A DNA stretch of 64,000 bases, from assembly GCA_020466095.1 (NCBI GenBank), contig CM035808.1, positions 76,727,026 through 76,791,025 on the forward strand, in the 5' to 3' direction. This DNA is from Chlorops oryzae (Eukaryota; Arthropoda; Insecta; Diptera; Chloropidae). The translations under genes were made by a program, and so were the position numbers. Position 1 is the first letter of the stretch. Every line of letters starts with the position of its first letter. This document shows positions 55,276 to 64,000 of the stretch, piece by piece. A model generated the notes under the pieces. It did no database searches. It saw only the letters and a list, made by a program, of their open reading frames with translations, and had not been told where the DNA came from.

Positions 55276-55492
55276 ATATAGATAGACATTTCAGGTGGAT
55301 CGCTTTGTTCGACAAAAAAAAAAAAAAAATTAAAGTTACCCTAGTGAAATAAGATTCTAAAATTTTTTTTTTTTAGAAAAAATGCCCCGGGAACCATAGG
55401 TCAAAACCGAATTTTTTTCTCCCGTTTTTAAAGACGAAGGCCCATCTAAAATTTGCCTAAACGCATGCTACAAGTTATTGAAATTCTTACCT

Positions 55493-56078
55493 AAAGGCTG
55501 GTCTCATGTTCGGTAAGGAATGTCAGCAGAAATTTTCTATTTTTTTCTCCGAGGAAAAAAGGTAGTACTACAGAACTTTTTAGTGCAACAGAGGCAATCT
55601 GTCATATGTCACATGTGTCAAAAAAGTGAAACGAAACACAGAAATTAAAAAGGCGCGATTATAAACGTTCAGAATAAAAAGCGCGCAAATTCTTCTACTC
55701 TCTTTAATAAGCGATATTAATTCGCGTTTATTCTCGTTTGAGAAATTTATTAAGCGTTTTTGGTTTTTTGGGGTTTTTCTCCATGTTTTTTTTGAAAAAA
55801 CCCGAAAAATGGATGCACTATTTCTATACAATCACAACTGACCTACCTCACTAGTCAAAATTTCTCCAAGAAACAATTCATTTGCAATTATTTCTGCTGA
55901 TAGCCTGGGTTACCGTGCACATTTTATTTTAAAAAAACGTATTAAAATATGTACTACTTTTTTGCCGAACTGGGGACTGCATGCAGAAAATTTCTTGAAG
56001 AAATATTTCTTAAGCATTTCTTTGGCTTTTTTTTATATGGAGTTTTTCATTCCTTGGGGAACTGGAGACCAGCCTTAA
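55493..56078. mobile_element. MITE, about 586 bp
   Basis: Inverted ends AAGGCTGGTCTCATGTTCGG (55493) and, inverted at the right, AAGGCTGGTCTCCAGTTCCC (from 56078). Inner paired blocks AGAAATTTTCT and AGAAAATTTCT. AT-rich, no gene. Confidence 0.7.
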
Positions 56079-56411
56079 GCGAAAAAAATTTTAAATTTAA
56101 TTTTTCTTATTTTGATTCTAAGCAAAATTTTAGTCATGAGAAATAATAAAAATTTGCTTGGAAAATCATCATAAATTGGCCATTTTAAGATATTTATTAA
56201 AGAAAATATAAAATTTTTTCAATGGCTTGAGTTTTGGAGGACGTTAAAGTGATTGTTTCTCTGCTGTTTGAGATGTTTTCACTAACAATGATGACGAAAA
56301 TAAGTGGAATATGGCATGAAAACATTTGTTAGCAAAAGCAGAAGGTTAAAATTCACATTTGACCTTAAGTTTCTTCGGAATAATTATAAAGTATGGGCAA
56401 CAGAATAATAT
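56079..56411. other. Non-coding interval, no gene seen
   Basis: AT-rich spacer between the MITE and the 38-bp tandem array. No recognised similarity. Confidence 0.35.
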
Positions 56412-56850
56412 TCTGCTAGTGAAATTTTAAATAATCCAAAAAGTCTAGAAGGCTCTTGGAAATTTTAAACAATTCAAAAAGTATAAAAGGCTCTTGGAAA
56501 TTTTCAATAATTCCAAAAGTCTAAAAGGCTCTTGGAAATGTTAAACACTCCAAAAAGTCTAGAAGGCTCTTAGAAACTTTAAATAACCCAAAAAGTCTAG
56601 AAGGCTCTTGGAAATTTTAAATAATTCCAAAAGTCTAAAAGGCTCTTGAAATTTTTAAATTTTCCAAAAAGTCAAGAAGGCTCTTGGAAATTTTAAACAA
56701 TTCAAAAAGTCTAGAAGACTCTTGGAATTTATAAATAATCCAAAAAGTCTAGAAGGCTCTTGGAAATTTTAAATAATGCAAAAAGTCTAGAAGGCTCTTG
56801 GAAATTTTAAATAATTCAATAAGTCTAGAAGGCTCTTGGAAGTTTTAAAT
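56412..56850 (+). repeat. 38-bp tandem array, about 11 copies
   Basis: The unit contains AAAAAGTCTAGAAGGCTCTT followed by GGAAATTTTAAATAAT. The GGCTCTT landmark occurs at 56451, 56489, 56528, 56565, 56603, 56641, 56679, 56717 (as GACTCTT), 56755, 56793 and 56831, spacing 37-39 bp. Confidence 0.92.
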
Positions 56851-57069
56851 AATTCAAAAATTCAGAAAAACGTAGAGATTACGCATTCAGAGCCAAGTCA
56901 ATCAGAGTTACTTCAACTCGTCGTTCCCAACATCGATAAGATTTGTATTGCAGAGGCAGTTACGATCAAAGCGAGGGAAGCGAAAGTGGCACCGATTTGC
57001 CAGAAATTATTGTTGGACTGTAAGGAAATAGAGGAAAAAGAAATTAATGATAAAAAGGGCATGCTGTGA
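56836..57069 (+). CDS. Unrecognised ORF, 77 codons
   Basis: Starts MEVLNNSKIQKNVEITHSE inside the last copy of the 38-bp array. It then reads QSELLQLVVPNIDKICIAEA, AREAKVAPICQKLLLDCKEI and stops at 57069. The segment has a protein-like composition, with few A/T-run codons. No family recognised. The start inside the array suggests the true reading begins elsewhere, or the frame is chance. Confidence 0.25.
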   Translation: MEVLNNSKIQKNVEITHSEPSQSELLQLVVPNIDKICIAEAVTIKAREAKVAPICQKLLLDCKEIEEKEINDKKGML

Positions 57070-57098
57070 ATAAAAACTCGAATGTATTGGAGTACTAG

Positions 57099-57455
57099 TC
57101 CGACGAGGAGGTCGAGGATAATTTTTGTGGTAAAAATAGTTATAAAGAAGTTGCATTCGACAAGGAGGTCGATAATAATTCTTGTGGTGCTAGAAGAGAT
57201 GGTACTTATGGTAATAAAGAAGAAGTTGAATATATTTTGAAAGGAATCCCACCAGATAGAGATAGAAATTTTCATGACAAGGTATCAGTTCAAAAAGTAA
57301 ACCTTAATGAAGAATCAGAAGTTAGAGAAATGACGTGCCAAGAGGATTTCAAAAGTCCAAATGGAATGCAAGTATCAGTTCAAAAGTTTTTCTCCATTTT
57401 TAAAGAATCTTTTATCAAACAAAGCAAATCTAAATTAAAATTCTTTGCAAATTAA
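57099..57455 (+). CDS. Unrecognised ORF, 118 codons, no ATG at start
   Basis: Open after a TAG at 57096: SDEEVEDNFCGKNSYKEVAF, DKEVDNNSCGARRDGTYGNK, EEVEYILKGIPPDRDRNFHD and KVSVQKVNLNEESEVREMTC, to a stop at 57453-57455. Acidic and polar, with a loose internal repeat (DEEVEDNFCG and DKEVDNNSCG). It follows the previous ORF in a different frame. Could be an exon or a decayed element gene. No homology recognised. Confidence 0.3.
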   Translation, partial: SDEEVEDNFCGKNSYKEVAFDKEVDNNSCGARRDGTYGNKEEVEYILKGIPPDRDRNFHDKVSVQKVNLNEESEVREMTCQEDFKSPNGMQVSVQKFFSIFKESFIKQSKSKLKFFAN

Positions 57456-57876
57456 GATAAAACATACAAGAGATTTAAAAGATCTAGACAAATTTTTCGC
57501 CCATAACTCTAATGTGCCGTAGCTTAATTTAAAATGCAAAATACTGTCCCAAAACATAGGTTCATCTCGACTAAAACGAGACATGACTATTTTTGTATTC
57601 AATCATTACTGTCACAAAAAAATTTCTTTTTAATTTCGCTTATTGCGATATCTATATAAGGAATTGCGACGAAAAACAAATGGTTTAAAAAATTTTCAGA
57701 ATAGAGTTAAAAACAAAACTTGTTTTTAAAATATTAAACATACGAATTTTAAAGTTTTTGCAGCATCGGTTTAGTCTCATTTTGTAAGTGTACCTTTATG
57801 GGTAAAGAGCACCATGCCTTTGAATGCATCCAGGAGGGACTCAGGGTACATAATATGTATTTTTTTTATTTTTTAG
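57456..57876. other. Non-coding interval before candidate exon
   Basis: AT-rich with no recognised feature. Ends in TTTTTTAG at 57876, a splice-acceptor-like sequence. Confidence 0.3.
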
Positions 57877-57943
57877 GTTTACCAAGGAGTCCGACCACAA
57901 AAGCGATAGCGAGCCGGTAGAGCAAGCAGAGCAAAATAAATTG
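57877..57943 (+). CDS. Candidate 67-nt coding exon, unknown gene
   Basis: Flanked by a pyrimidine tract with AG (57875-57876) and by GTAAAT (57944). One frame reads FTKESDHKSDSEPVEQAEQN without stop. It is markedly less AT-rich than the sequence around it. No partner exon identified; could belong to the same unknown gene as 57099-57455. Purely inferential. Confidence 0.25.
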
Positions 57944-58609
57944 GTAAATATAAACAAGTATATACAGATATTCACAAAATATTTTTATATACTCAAAAAA
58001 GTTTAATTCAAAATCAATACTTTGAAAGCATAGGTATTTTTACGTTTATAAAACACTTTTTAATGTTTGGACGAAAAGAAAAAAAAAAATTTTTTTTTAG
58101 AAAAACCAGGGTCCCAAAATAATAAATATTTTTTTATTATGAATTTTAAAAATCAATATGAAACAAATTATATTTTAGAAATTAGTATTTGAGTGTTATT
58201 CTTAGAGTTTTATTTTTGATCATAAAATAAAAATTATTTGTCAAGTTTCATTTTTTGATCAGGAAATAACAAATAATTTTCGACTTTTATGTTTAACTCA
58301 GAAGATAAAACTTATTCTAAGAGTTTTAGTTTTAACTCAGAAAATTAAAATTGCTTTTAGAGTTTTATTTTTTGCTGGGATGATAAAAATTATTTTTCCA
58401 GTTTTATTTTTTACTCAGAAAATAAAAGTTTTTTTTCAAGTTTTTTTATCACAAAATAAAAGTATTATGCAAATATTTTTTGTCAATGAATTTTGTGTGA
58501 AATCTTTTAGAAAAGTTATGCCTGAAGCTCAACGTAAACTGTCAGAATTTGATTCATCAATTGCTTTAAATGGCATCTGGCATAAATCAGGTTTATCGGG
58601 TTTTGGTTT
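57944..58609. repeat. A/T-rich degenerate repeat region
   Basis: 58190-58480 consists of loose repeats of AGTTTTATTTTT and CAGAAAATAAAAG-type motifs, several in alternating order. No gene recognised. Confidence 0.45.
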
Positions 58610-60014
58610 ATGACCCTTCGAAGTCTTGGATCCAAATACACTGCAAAAATCACCCCCTTATTTTCCATCAAAGCTGTTTCTCGTTTTTTAAGACATTGAA
58701 ATAAAATGCTGCTTTCCGAAGTCGTTAAAGATTTGATATTTATTGTTAACTACAACCATAATTTAAAGAAATCGCCTAAATAGAGCTGTTCACTTTGAAG
58801 CCGGTTTGTTGCCAGGAATACTGGCATCATAGTTTCAGTCAAATGCTGAATAGTGTCCCATTCTAACGGCGTCAAATTGGATGCCTCGTTTAAATGTTCC
58901 CCACAAAAGTCGGGATATTTTAAAAGCTTATTAAGCATGCCGTATGTAGAACTCCATCGCGTTGCAGCCCTTGAGTGGAAATTTCATACCTTAACAACGT
59001 AGGTATTAAAACAACATTCAGGCGAAGAAATGCGATGTACCTTGGCCACATAGTGTGTTGGGTATAAAAATTGTAAACTTGTAAGTACACTAGCAATCAT
59101 ATGAATAGGTACACAATTTTTTTTATTAATTAATGTCTATTTTCTTAAAAATTACTCAGAGGTTTTATGAGGTTATTTTGAACCATGGAGAAAGTACTCA
59201 TTATTAAAAGTATTCAGATTTGCATTAATTTATATTGTCTGGATGACATTTTTGTTCAAATAAAGCAATTGAGTTTTTATTTTTATTTTAAATCCCTTGT
59301 ACCTATTCTATTGAGTCACTTTCAGAATCACGTTTGTGAGTACATTTCGGAAAATATTAGAAAAGAAAAATAACTGTCAAGTTTTGGCATTCATCTTTTT
59401 CATGTATTCAAAGGAGAGAGTCTTGTGAATAAAAAAAACTTAAGAAACTAGAGTTTCCAGCGTCTAATTTTTAAGAAAATAGACATTATTTAAGAAAAAA
59501 AAAAATTTAACTATTTATATGATTGCTAGTGTATATGATATTTGAACTATCTTAGTGCTTACCTGTAAGATGGAGTCCTTAGTGTTTTAACAATTTCCCG
59601 TGCTTTTTCATTGATACTCAAAGAATCGATCTGCCGCAAGAAATCCTTGACGGCCAGCTGCAAAGTGTGCGCAGCGCATTTAATTGATTCAATGGCATGA
59701 ATTTTTACATCTCTGAGCAACTGTTCATTGCTCATTGTATCTTCACAAATCTCTTCCAAACTATCGCTGAGCACCTCTACAGCTTTAACCATATTCCTGC
59801 CATTGTCTGTCGTTATGCAATATATTTGGTTTTTCGCAATACCAAAGTCATCCAAAATAGCATGCACTTCAGTACTTAAATTTATCGCGTTAAGTTTTTT
59901 TGTTAGCTCAATCAATGCTAGCGTTTGTGAGGACCCCTCACAATAGGCCGAAATTAACAGCGACCCGGACCAGCCGCATGTATATATGTAAATAGGCGGA
60001 AAGCAATTTATCAT
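58610..60014 (-). pseudogene. hAT transposase fragment with intron
   Basis: N-terminally truncated. From 60014: CGWSGSLLISAYCEGSSQTL, DDFGIAKNQIYCITTDNGRN (second catalytic Asp region) and KCAAHTLQLAVKDFLRQID (the hAT C/H motif), to KTLRTPSY at about 59566. A consensus donor CAG-GTAAGC there, and an acceptor TTCCACTCAAG at about 58973, give a spliced continuation with AATRWSSTYGMLNKLLKYPD (RW motif), EWDTIQHLTETMMPVFLATN and LGDFFKLWL. An in-frame stop follows at 58750. Then TALMENKGVIFAVYLDPRLR runs to about 58610, where similarity ends before the dimerisation domain. A MITE lies inside the intron. Dead by truncation at both ends. Confidence 0.8.
59088..59531. mobile_element. MITE, 444 bp, TA target, in hAT intron
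   Basis: Ends CACTAGCAATCATATGAATA (59088) and, inverted, CACTAGCAATCATATAAATA (from 59531), flanked by TA (59086-59087, 59532-59533). A second inner inverted pair has AATGTCTATTTTCTTAAAAA. Likely mobilised by a Tc1/mariner-type transposase. Confidence 0.85.
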
Positions 60015-60820
60015 TTTTTTCTAGAATTAAGTTAAACCATGGAGAGGAATGCCATTTGTTATATTGTTATTTCGTAGTTTTAGTTATTTTCTGATTTTTC
60101 GTAGTAAGTTTCTTTAACATGGTAGTAGTATTAAGTAGCAAGGACGCGCAAATAAGTAGTAGCTATTCCTTTCTTCACCTAGTTAGGAAACGACAAATGA
60201 TGCACCCGTGTGTGGCCCTCCGCAAGCTAACAGCGCGTCAAGACCAGCAGTTAGTACGAACCAAGACTGCCATCGCGAGGAAATCGATAACAATCGATTA
60301 GAAGAGAAAAAGAGAAAAACTCATCGCCAGGGCAACGTAAGCGACGCGCGTCGGCATTCTCGTTCACTTTTTCTGGAACCAGTGACACGCGCAGATCGTA
60401 ATCTAGCGAAGCGGAAAAAGACCGACGGAGAAGGGACCACGCGACCATTGTGAGAGTCGATACAGCAGCGAAACGAATCCGAAAACATCAGAGTATTGAG
60501 TGAAGAAAAGTAGCGATCCCGTCACACAAAGCGAAGCGGATATTATAAAAAGACCAGGAGCGGAGAGATTTCTTTGGAAAAAAAACCCATCGTGGAGAGC
60601 CGTATAACGAAATCCCCAAGGGCCGACGGAGCGATTTCACGGAGCGACTCTTTCCGGCGTGGAACAAAGAATCTCCAAGGGCAAAGACGGGTTTATGTAA
60701 GTGTGACATTATCCAGAGTAGTATAAGAAAATAGCGTTCCAACGGAAGATACCGTTAGTACAGATAAGAGATTTTCCCACGTGGAGAGCGAATCCACCTA
60801 GACTATAACACGGGAGTGAA
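60015..60820 (+). other. Probable start of long Gypsy LTR, boundary unclear
   Basis: The hAT similarity ends at 60014. From about 60120 the sequence becomes GC-richer and continuous with the repeat-bearing LTR/leader that follows. The exact LTR start could not be fixed (TGTTATATTG at about 60057 is one candidate). No gene seen. Confidence 0.35.
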
Positions 60821-62203
60821 GGTGTAAGTCTGTATGTGTAATCGCACAGACTTAACACGCCTGTAATTGAAATTCCTCCACATTTCGAGATTTGGTAGTT
60901 TTGAGTGCCTTTTAGTAGATTTCTGTGAAGGTGTAAGTCTGTATGTGTAATCGCACAGACTTAACACGCCGGTAATTGAAATTCCCCCGCACTGCGAGAT
61001 TTGGTAGTTTTTCGTACCGTTGGTAGATTCCTGTGAAAGGTGTACGTCTGTATGTGTAATCGCACAGACTTAACACGCCTGTAACCGAAATTTCCCCACA
61101 CCGCGAGGATTGGTAGTTTTGAGTACCTTTTGGTAGATTTCTACGAAAGGTGTAAGTCTGTGTGTGAAGTCACGCCAAGTTGACACGCCGGTAATCGAAA
61201 TTCCCCCCCCACAGGGAGGTTAGGTAGTTTTTGGTCTATTCGGTGGATTTTCCGTGAGAGGCGTAAGTTTGCATGTGCCATCGCGCCGACTTACCCGCCT
61301 TTAATCGAGTTTCGACACCGAGAGTTCAGAGCATAGGGAGTCAGTTTTGGTAGATTGCTACACGAAGTGCACGTCTTCCGGTGCACTCGCCCGAACGAAA
61401 ATTCCCCACGCTCGAAATCCCCGCGGTAGGTGGTAGATTTCCGTGGAGTGTGGCTCTTGGGTTGGCGATATCATGCCCAACGGACAGCTGACAACCCTAC
61501 GAATTGTAGTAGATCTCCCGCGAGAAGTACAGCAGAAACGGTGGTCGCATTTACACGACTGTGGTAGGTTATGCGTTGGCGGAGCGTCGAATGGTAGCAT
61601 TTCATACGGCCGTGTAAAAATTGGTAGTACTGCTATCAGAACATAGCCGGGGAGCTACACACGAGTATCGCATTTGCCACGAGTTGGGGTTTGGTAGATT
61701 TTTGTAGTTGAGACCCCAGTAGGAATAAACATAGTGTAGGCAACGAGTTATATATTCAACCACAGGCGAGACAGAAATACATAATTCTTTAAGGCATTTA
61801 TTATTTTTTTTATATACCTATATAAAGTTCCTTCATCCATTTATTCATTACTTTAGGTTAAGGAATTCTCCACTTACTCCATTTAAAAAAATCAAACAAA
61901 AAAATTTTTCTTTCCTTTATTTTTGTTTGTGAACTAATTTTCTTTTCTTGATTTTTTTTTTTTTTATAAAATTGTGAGTATTTTAAGGATAAACGAAATA
62001 AAAGTTCTTCGTGTTGTTTTATTTCTCAACGAACCTTCCGTAAGCCGTCCCTTAAAGAAGGGACGAGTACTTTTCCTTACTTAACATCTAACATATCGTT
62101 AAATCCCCTAGAGTTTCTTTTAGAACAATAAATTTTTGTAAGAGAAAGACCTCTGGTGACTAGACTGAGACGTAGACCCCGGCTGGGAAATCCAGATCCT
62201 TAC
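60820..62203 (+). repeat. Gypsy 5' LTR, right part with tandem repeats
   Basis: Ends AGATCCTTACA at 62203, directly before a primer-binding site. Contains the 109-bp array, an AT-rich stretch (61790-61990) and AATAAAAG at 61998, a likely polyadenylation signal. The long LTR plus the tRNA-Lys-type primer site recall Osvaldo/Ulysses-like elements, but this is only a resemblance. Confidence 0.55.
60821..61440 (+). repeat. 109-bp tandem repeat with conserved hairpin
   Basis: Copies start at 60821, 60930, 61039, 61149, 61260 and about 61366. The first three share TAAGTCTGT or TACGTCTGT, ATGTGTAATCGC and ACAGACTTA, a 9-bp stem with a short loop; later copies drift. Each also has TTTGGTAG or TTAGGTAG and ends before GGTGTAAG. 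Confidence 0.85.
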
Positions 62204-62204
62204 A

Positions 62205-62222
62205 ATGGCGCCCGAGCAGGGA
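62205..62222 (+). promoter_or_regulatory. Gypsy primer-binding site (tRNA-Lys type)
   Basis: TGGCGCCCGAGCAGGGAA starts within or right after the gag ATG triplet at 62205 (ATGGCGCCC). It matches the 3' end of tRNA-Lys over about 17 nt and is the same type as the errantivirus site at 34512-34529. Confidence 0.75.
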
Positions 62223-63446
62223 AACTCGGGGAACGTGAATACAGGAAATCCTACGGAAGATTCTGGAGGCGATTCCGGAATGGCGACGCAAGACACGTTG
62301 CAGGTACCAACCAACAGTGGAGGACGAAGATCGAGTCGAGACAGTGGCCCATCGAGGGGCAAGATAGGAGTCGGCTGGATTAACAGAGTCCGGAAGGAAG
62401 AATTAATAAGCATCATGGCCAGATTTGGGCTAAACACGACTGGGACACTCGAGAAATTGCGTCAGAAAATGGCGACGTTCGTAAGTGACAATGACCATGA
62501 CGAAGAGCCAGCGAAACAGCTGCGAGAATTGGAGGCGCGACACCGCAGAAGCGAGTCCCCTACGCAACACGAAGGGGATGACTCGGACGCATCGGTGGAA
62601 ACCGTGGTTTCCGTCGCAGTCCCAATTTTCCGGCCAGAACGATGGACAAATCACGCGGGAGTCATCGACCAAGTGCGGAAATGGGGAGTGAAGTATGATG
62701 GGACCAACGAACCACTGGATTTCATCGAACGAGTGGAAGAGCTAGCAGAGGCTTACGGGTTCCCGTTGGATACAGTGGTGAAAGCGTTGCCAGAGCTGCT
62801 AAGCGGAAAAGTCTTGCTGTGGCTCCGGAGTGAAGAGAAATTTGTTACGTGGCAGAGCTTCAAGAAACAGCTCTTAACTCTTTTTATGCCCCCGCGCTTC
62901 TTGAAGAACCTGGAAGACCAGATCCGGCGGAGGAAGCAGGGGAAAGAGGAGAAATTTGTCGACTACGTCATCGCCGTCAAACATCTGATGAAGTGGACGA
63001 CATGGTCGGAGGAAGATAAGCTTGACCTTCTATACGAAAATAGTCTTGCTGGATTGCGGCTCTACGTAAGAAAGCACGAAATAATCTCTACAGCGGAATT
63101 GATTGGAATTGCTGGCGAATGGGAGCGGGTGCAGGCGGACATCTACACGACATCAGCGACGCGGGTACAAGCAGCACCTCCCACGCCACCAAAGAAGAGC
63201 GTATCTTTCGCGCAAGTCACGAGCGACCCAACCGACAGAATAAACTTGCGGACGGCATGTTTTCGTTGCGGGCTGGAGGGACATCGGAGACGGGAATGCC
63301 CTAATGCAGCGGCACGTTTTTGCCGATTATGTGGAAGACGAGATATCGGAACCAGAGAGTGTTGTCGTGCGGGAAACGCACCACGTCCTCAGACTCAACG
63401 GGGAGGTCTGACCGACGAGACCGTATCCCCGAACCAAAAGGAATAA
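62205..63446 (+). CDS. Gypsy gag, 413 codons, intact
   Basis: Open gag frame of a Ty3/Gypsy element. The N-terminal 60 residues are Gly/Ser/Thr-rich. A SAP-like segment follows (RKEELISIMARFGLNTTGTL), then an acidic linker and the capsid core (VRKWGVKYDGTNEPLDFIER; LPELLSGKVLLWLRSEEK; WQSFKKQLLTLFMPPRFLKN). The knuckles are CFRCGLEGHRRREC (about nt 63260) and a degenerate CRLCGRRDIGTREC. The first ATG overlaps the primer-binding site, so translation may begin at a later Met (for example MATQDTLQ). G/C content is clearly higher than in neighbouring elements, and the frame is unbroken. Confidence 0.85.
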   Translation: MAPEQGNSGNVNTGNPTEDSGGDSGMATQDTLQVPTNSGGRRSSRDSGPSRGKIGVGWINRVRKEELISIMARFGLNTTGTLEKLRQKMATFVSDNDHDEEPAKQLRELEARHRRSESPTQHEGDDSDASVETVVSVAVPIFRPERWTNHAGVIDQVRKWGVKYDGTNEPLDFIERVEELAEAYGFPLDTVVKALPELLSGKVLLWLRSEEKFVTWQSFKKQLLTLFMPPRFLKNLEDQIRRRKQGKEEKFVDYVIAVKHLMKWTTWSEEDKLDLLYENSLAGLRLYVRKHEIISTAELIGIAGEWERVQADIYTTSATRVQAAPPTPPKKSVSFAQVTSDPTDRINLRTACFRCGLEGHRRRECPNAAARFCRLCGRRDIGTRECCRAGNAPRPQTQRGGLTDETVSPNQKE

Positions 63447-63796
63447 AACCGTTTCTGTCGACGGACGGTCGACGCATCCAAGCCGAGGCCTGGCTGGATG
63501 GACAGCAGATGAGCGCCGTCGTCGACACTGGGGCTACTCGTAGTTTTATACGAGAGAAAGTGGCACACAAGTTACGAACGAGCACGAACACGGAGGCCGC
63601 GAGAGTCGTGGTTCATTTGGCCGACCGATCCCCGACTTCGGTGGATGAGGCCCTTAATATAGAGGTCCGAGTGGGCGGTAGCGGGGCCAGACTAAAAGTC
63701 TTGGTCATGCCGGATGCGGTGGATGACGTAATCCTTGGAATGGATTTTTTAGCGGCGGTCCAAGCTGAATTTAGACTGGGCGCGGGGGTTGATTAA
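63320..63796 (+). pseudogene. Gypsy protease region of pol
   Basis: In the -1 frame relative to gag and overlapping its end by about 127 nt, as for frameshift expression. Retropepsin signature VVDTGATRSFIREKVAH, then VVHLADRSPTSVDEAL and the flap/ILG motif DDVILGMDFLAAV. A stop at 63794 interrupts the frame after a run of five G. The next pol segment is open in another frame, so pol is broken here or there is a sequencing error in the G run. Confidence 0.8.
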
Positions 63797-64000
63797 GATT
63801 ACCCCACCTCCGAGGCGCAATGGAGAGCCGCCGGCGCATGGAAACGCGGTAGTTAGAGTAAACCGGACCGAGGCGGAAGAGATCGGAGAATTCGTGCAAG
63901 AAGAAGTGGGCAAATTCAACCAGCTGAGGGGCGTGTCACCTATCACCGAACACCACATCAGAATGAAGGACGACGTGCCCATTAAACAACGGTACTATTC
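63788..64000 (+). pseudogene. Gypsy reverse transcriptase start, cut by window edge
   Basis: Open to the edge: LIKITPPPRRNGEPPAHGNA, FVQEEVGKFNQLRGVSPITE and HHIRMKDDVPIKQRYY, the usual lead-in to the Gypsy RT domain. The rest lies outside the window. Confidence 0.75.

Overview
The window looks like a gene-poor, transposon-saturated stretch of an insect genome, most likely a fly (Diptera). It is AT-rich. Its content is typical of fly repeats: a Himar1-like mariner, a Jockey-clade LINE, a gypsy-type errantivirus with an F-like env, BEL/Pao and several Ty3/Gypsy elements, hAT relics, a Penelope-like element and many MITEs. I recognise no single-copy host gene, tRNA or rRNA. The species cannot be named from the sequence alone. 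Nearly every reading frame is a piece of a mobile element, and most are broken. The two clear exceptions are a spliced, apparently intact 729-residue transposase-like gene (36620-38880) and an uninterrupted 677-residue Penelope-type reverse transcriptase/GIY-YIG ORF (50137-48104), which has lost a catalytic Asp.

Layout, 0-12 kb: BEL gag remnant (180-1138); 5' part of a mariner (1139-1519); a 2.8 kb unit with 23-bp inverted ends (1520-4324) carrying permuted BEL pol/gag pieces; a decayed hAT transposase (5174-6609); a decayed Jockey-like LINE with its poly(A) tail (about 7000-11729).

12-26 kb: two copies of a dispersed non-coding repeat (TE-C), each split by a long-TIR DNA transposon. TE-A (12246-21212) itself contains a Gypsy element with three LTRs (12343-17484) and an almost complete mariner (18980-20279). 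TE-B (22108-26142) carries a spliced gene and contains a 933-bp, roughly 99% identical copy of the TE-A/mariner junction.

26-42 kb: a Mag-like Gypsy element with short LTRs and a CTATG target duplication (26466-42354). It has lost most of pol. It is filled by an 8.3 kb errantivirus (26662-34940), a 4.5 kb long-TIR transposon with an intact spliced gene (TE-D, 34967-39469) and a solo LTR (40184-41049).

42-64 kb: a 100-bp satellite with a six-monomer higher-order period (about 42890-44530); a small GC3-rich ORF; a gutted Gypsy; a Penelope-like element with a candidate hammerhead ribozyme; a solo LTR; a 1.78 kb near-perfect palindrome with 8-bp target duplication (53492-55275); MITEs; a 38-bp tandem array; unrecognised candidate exons; a hAT pseudogene with a MITE in its intron; and the 5' part of a long-LTR Gypsy element running off the right edge (gag, protease, start of reverse transcriptase).

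The elements do not cooperate as a pathway. What the window records is the order of insertion, read from target duplications and interrupted frames. The most novel material is the group of long-TIR DNA transposons (TE-A, TE-B, TE-D), whose proteins I recognise as recurrent in arthropod genomes but cannot place in a named superfamily.
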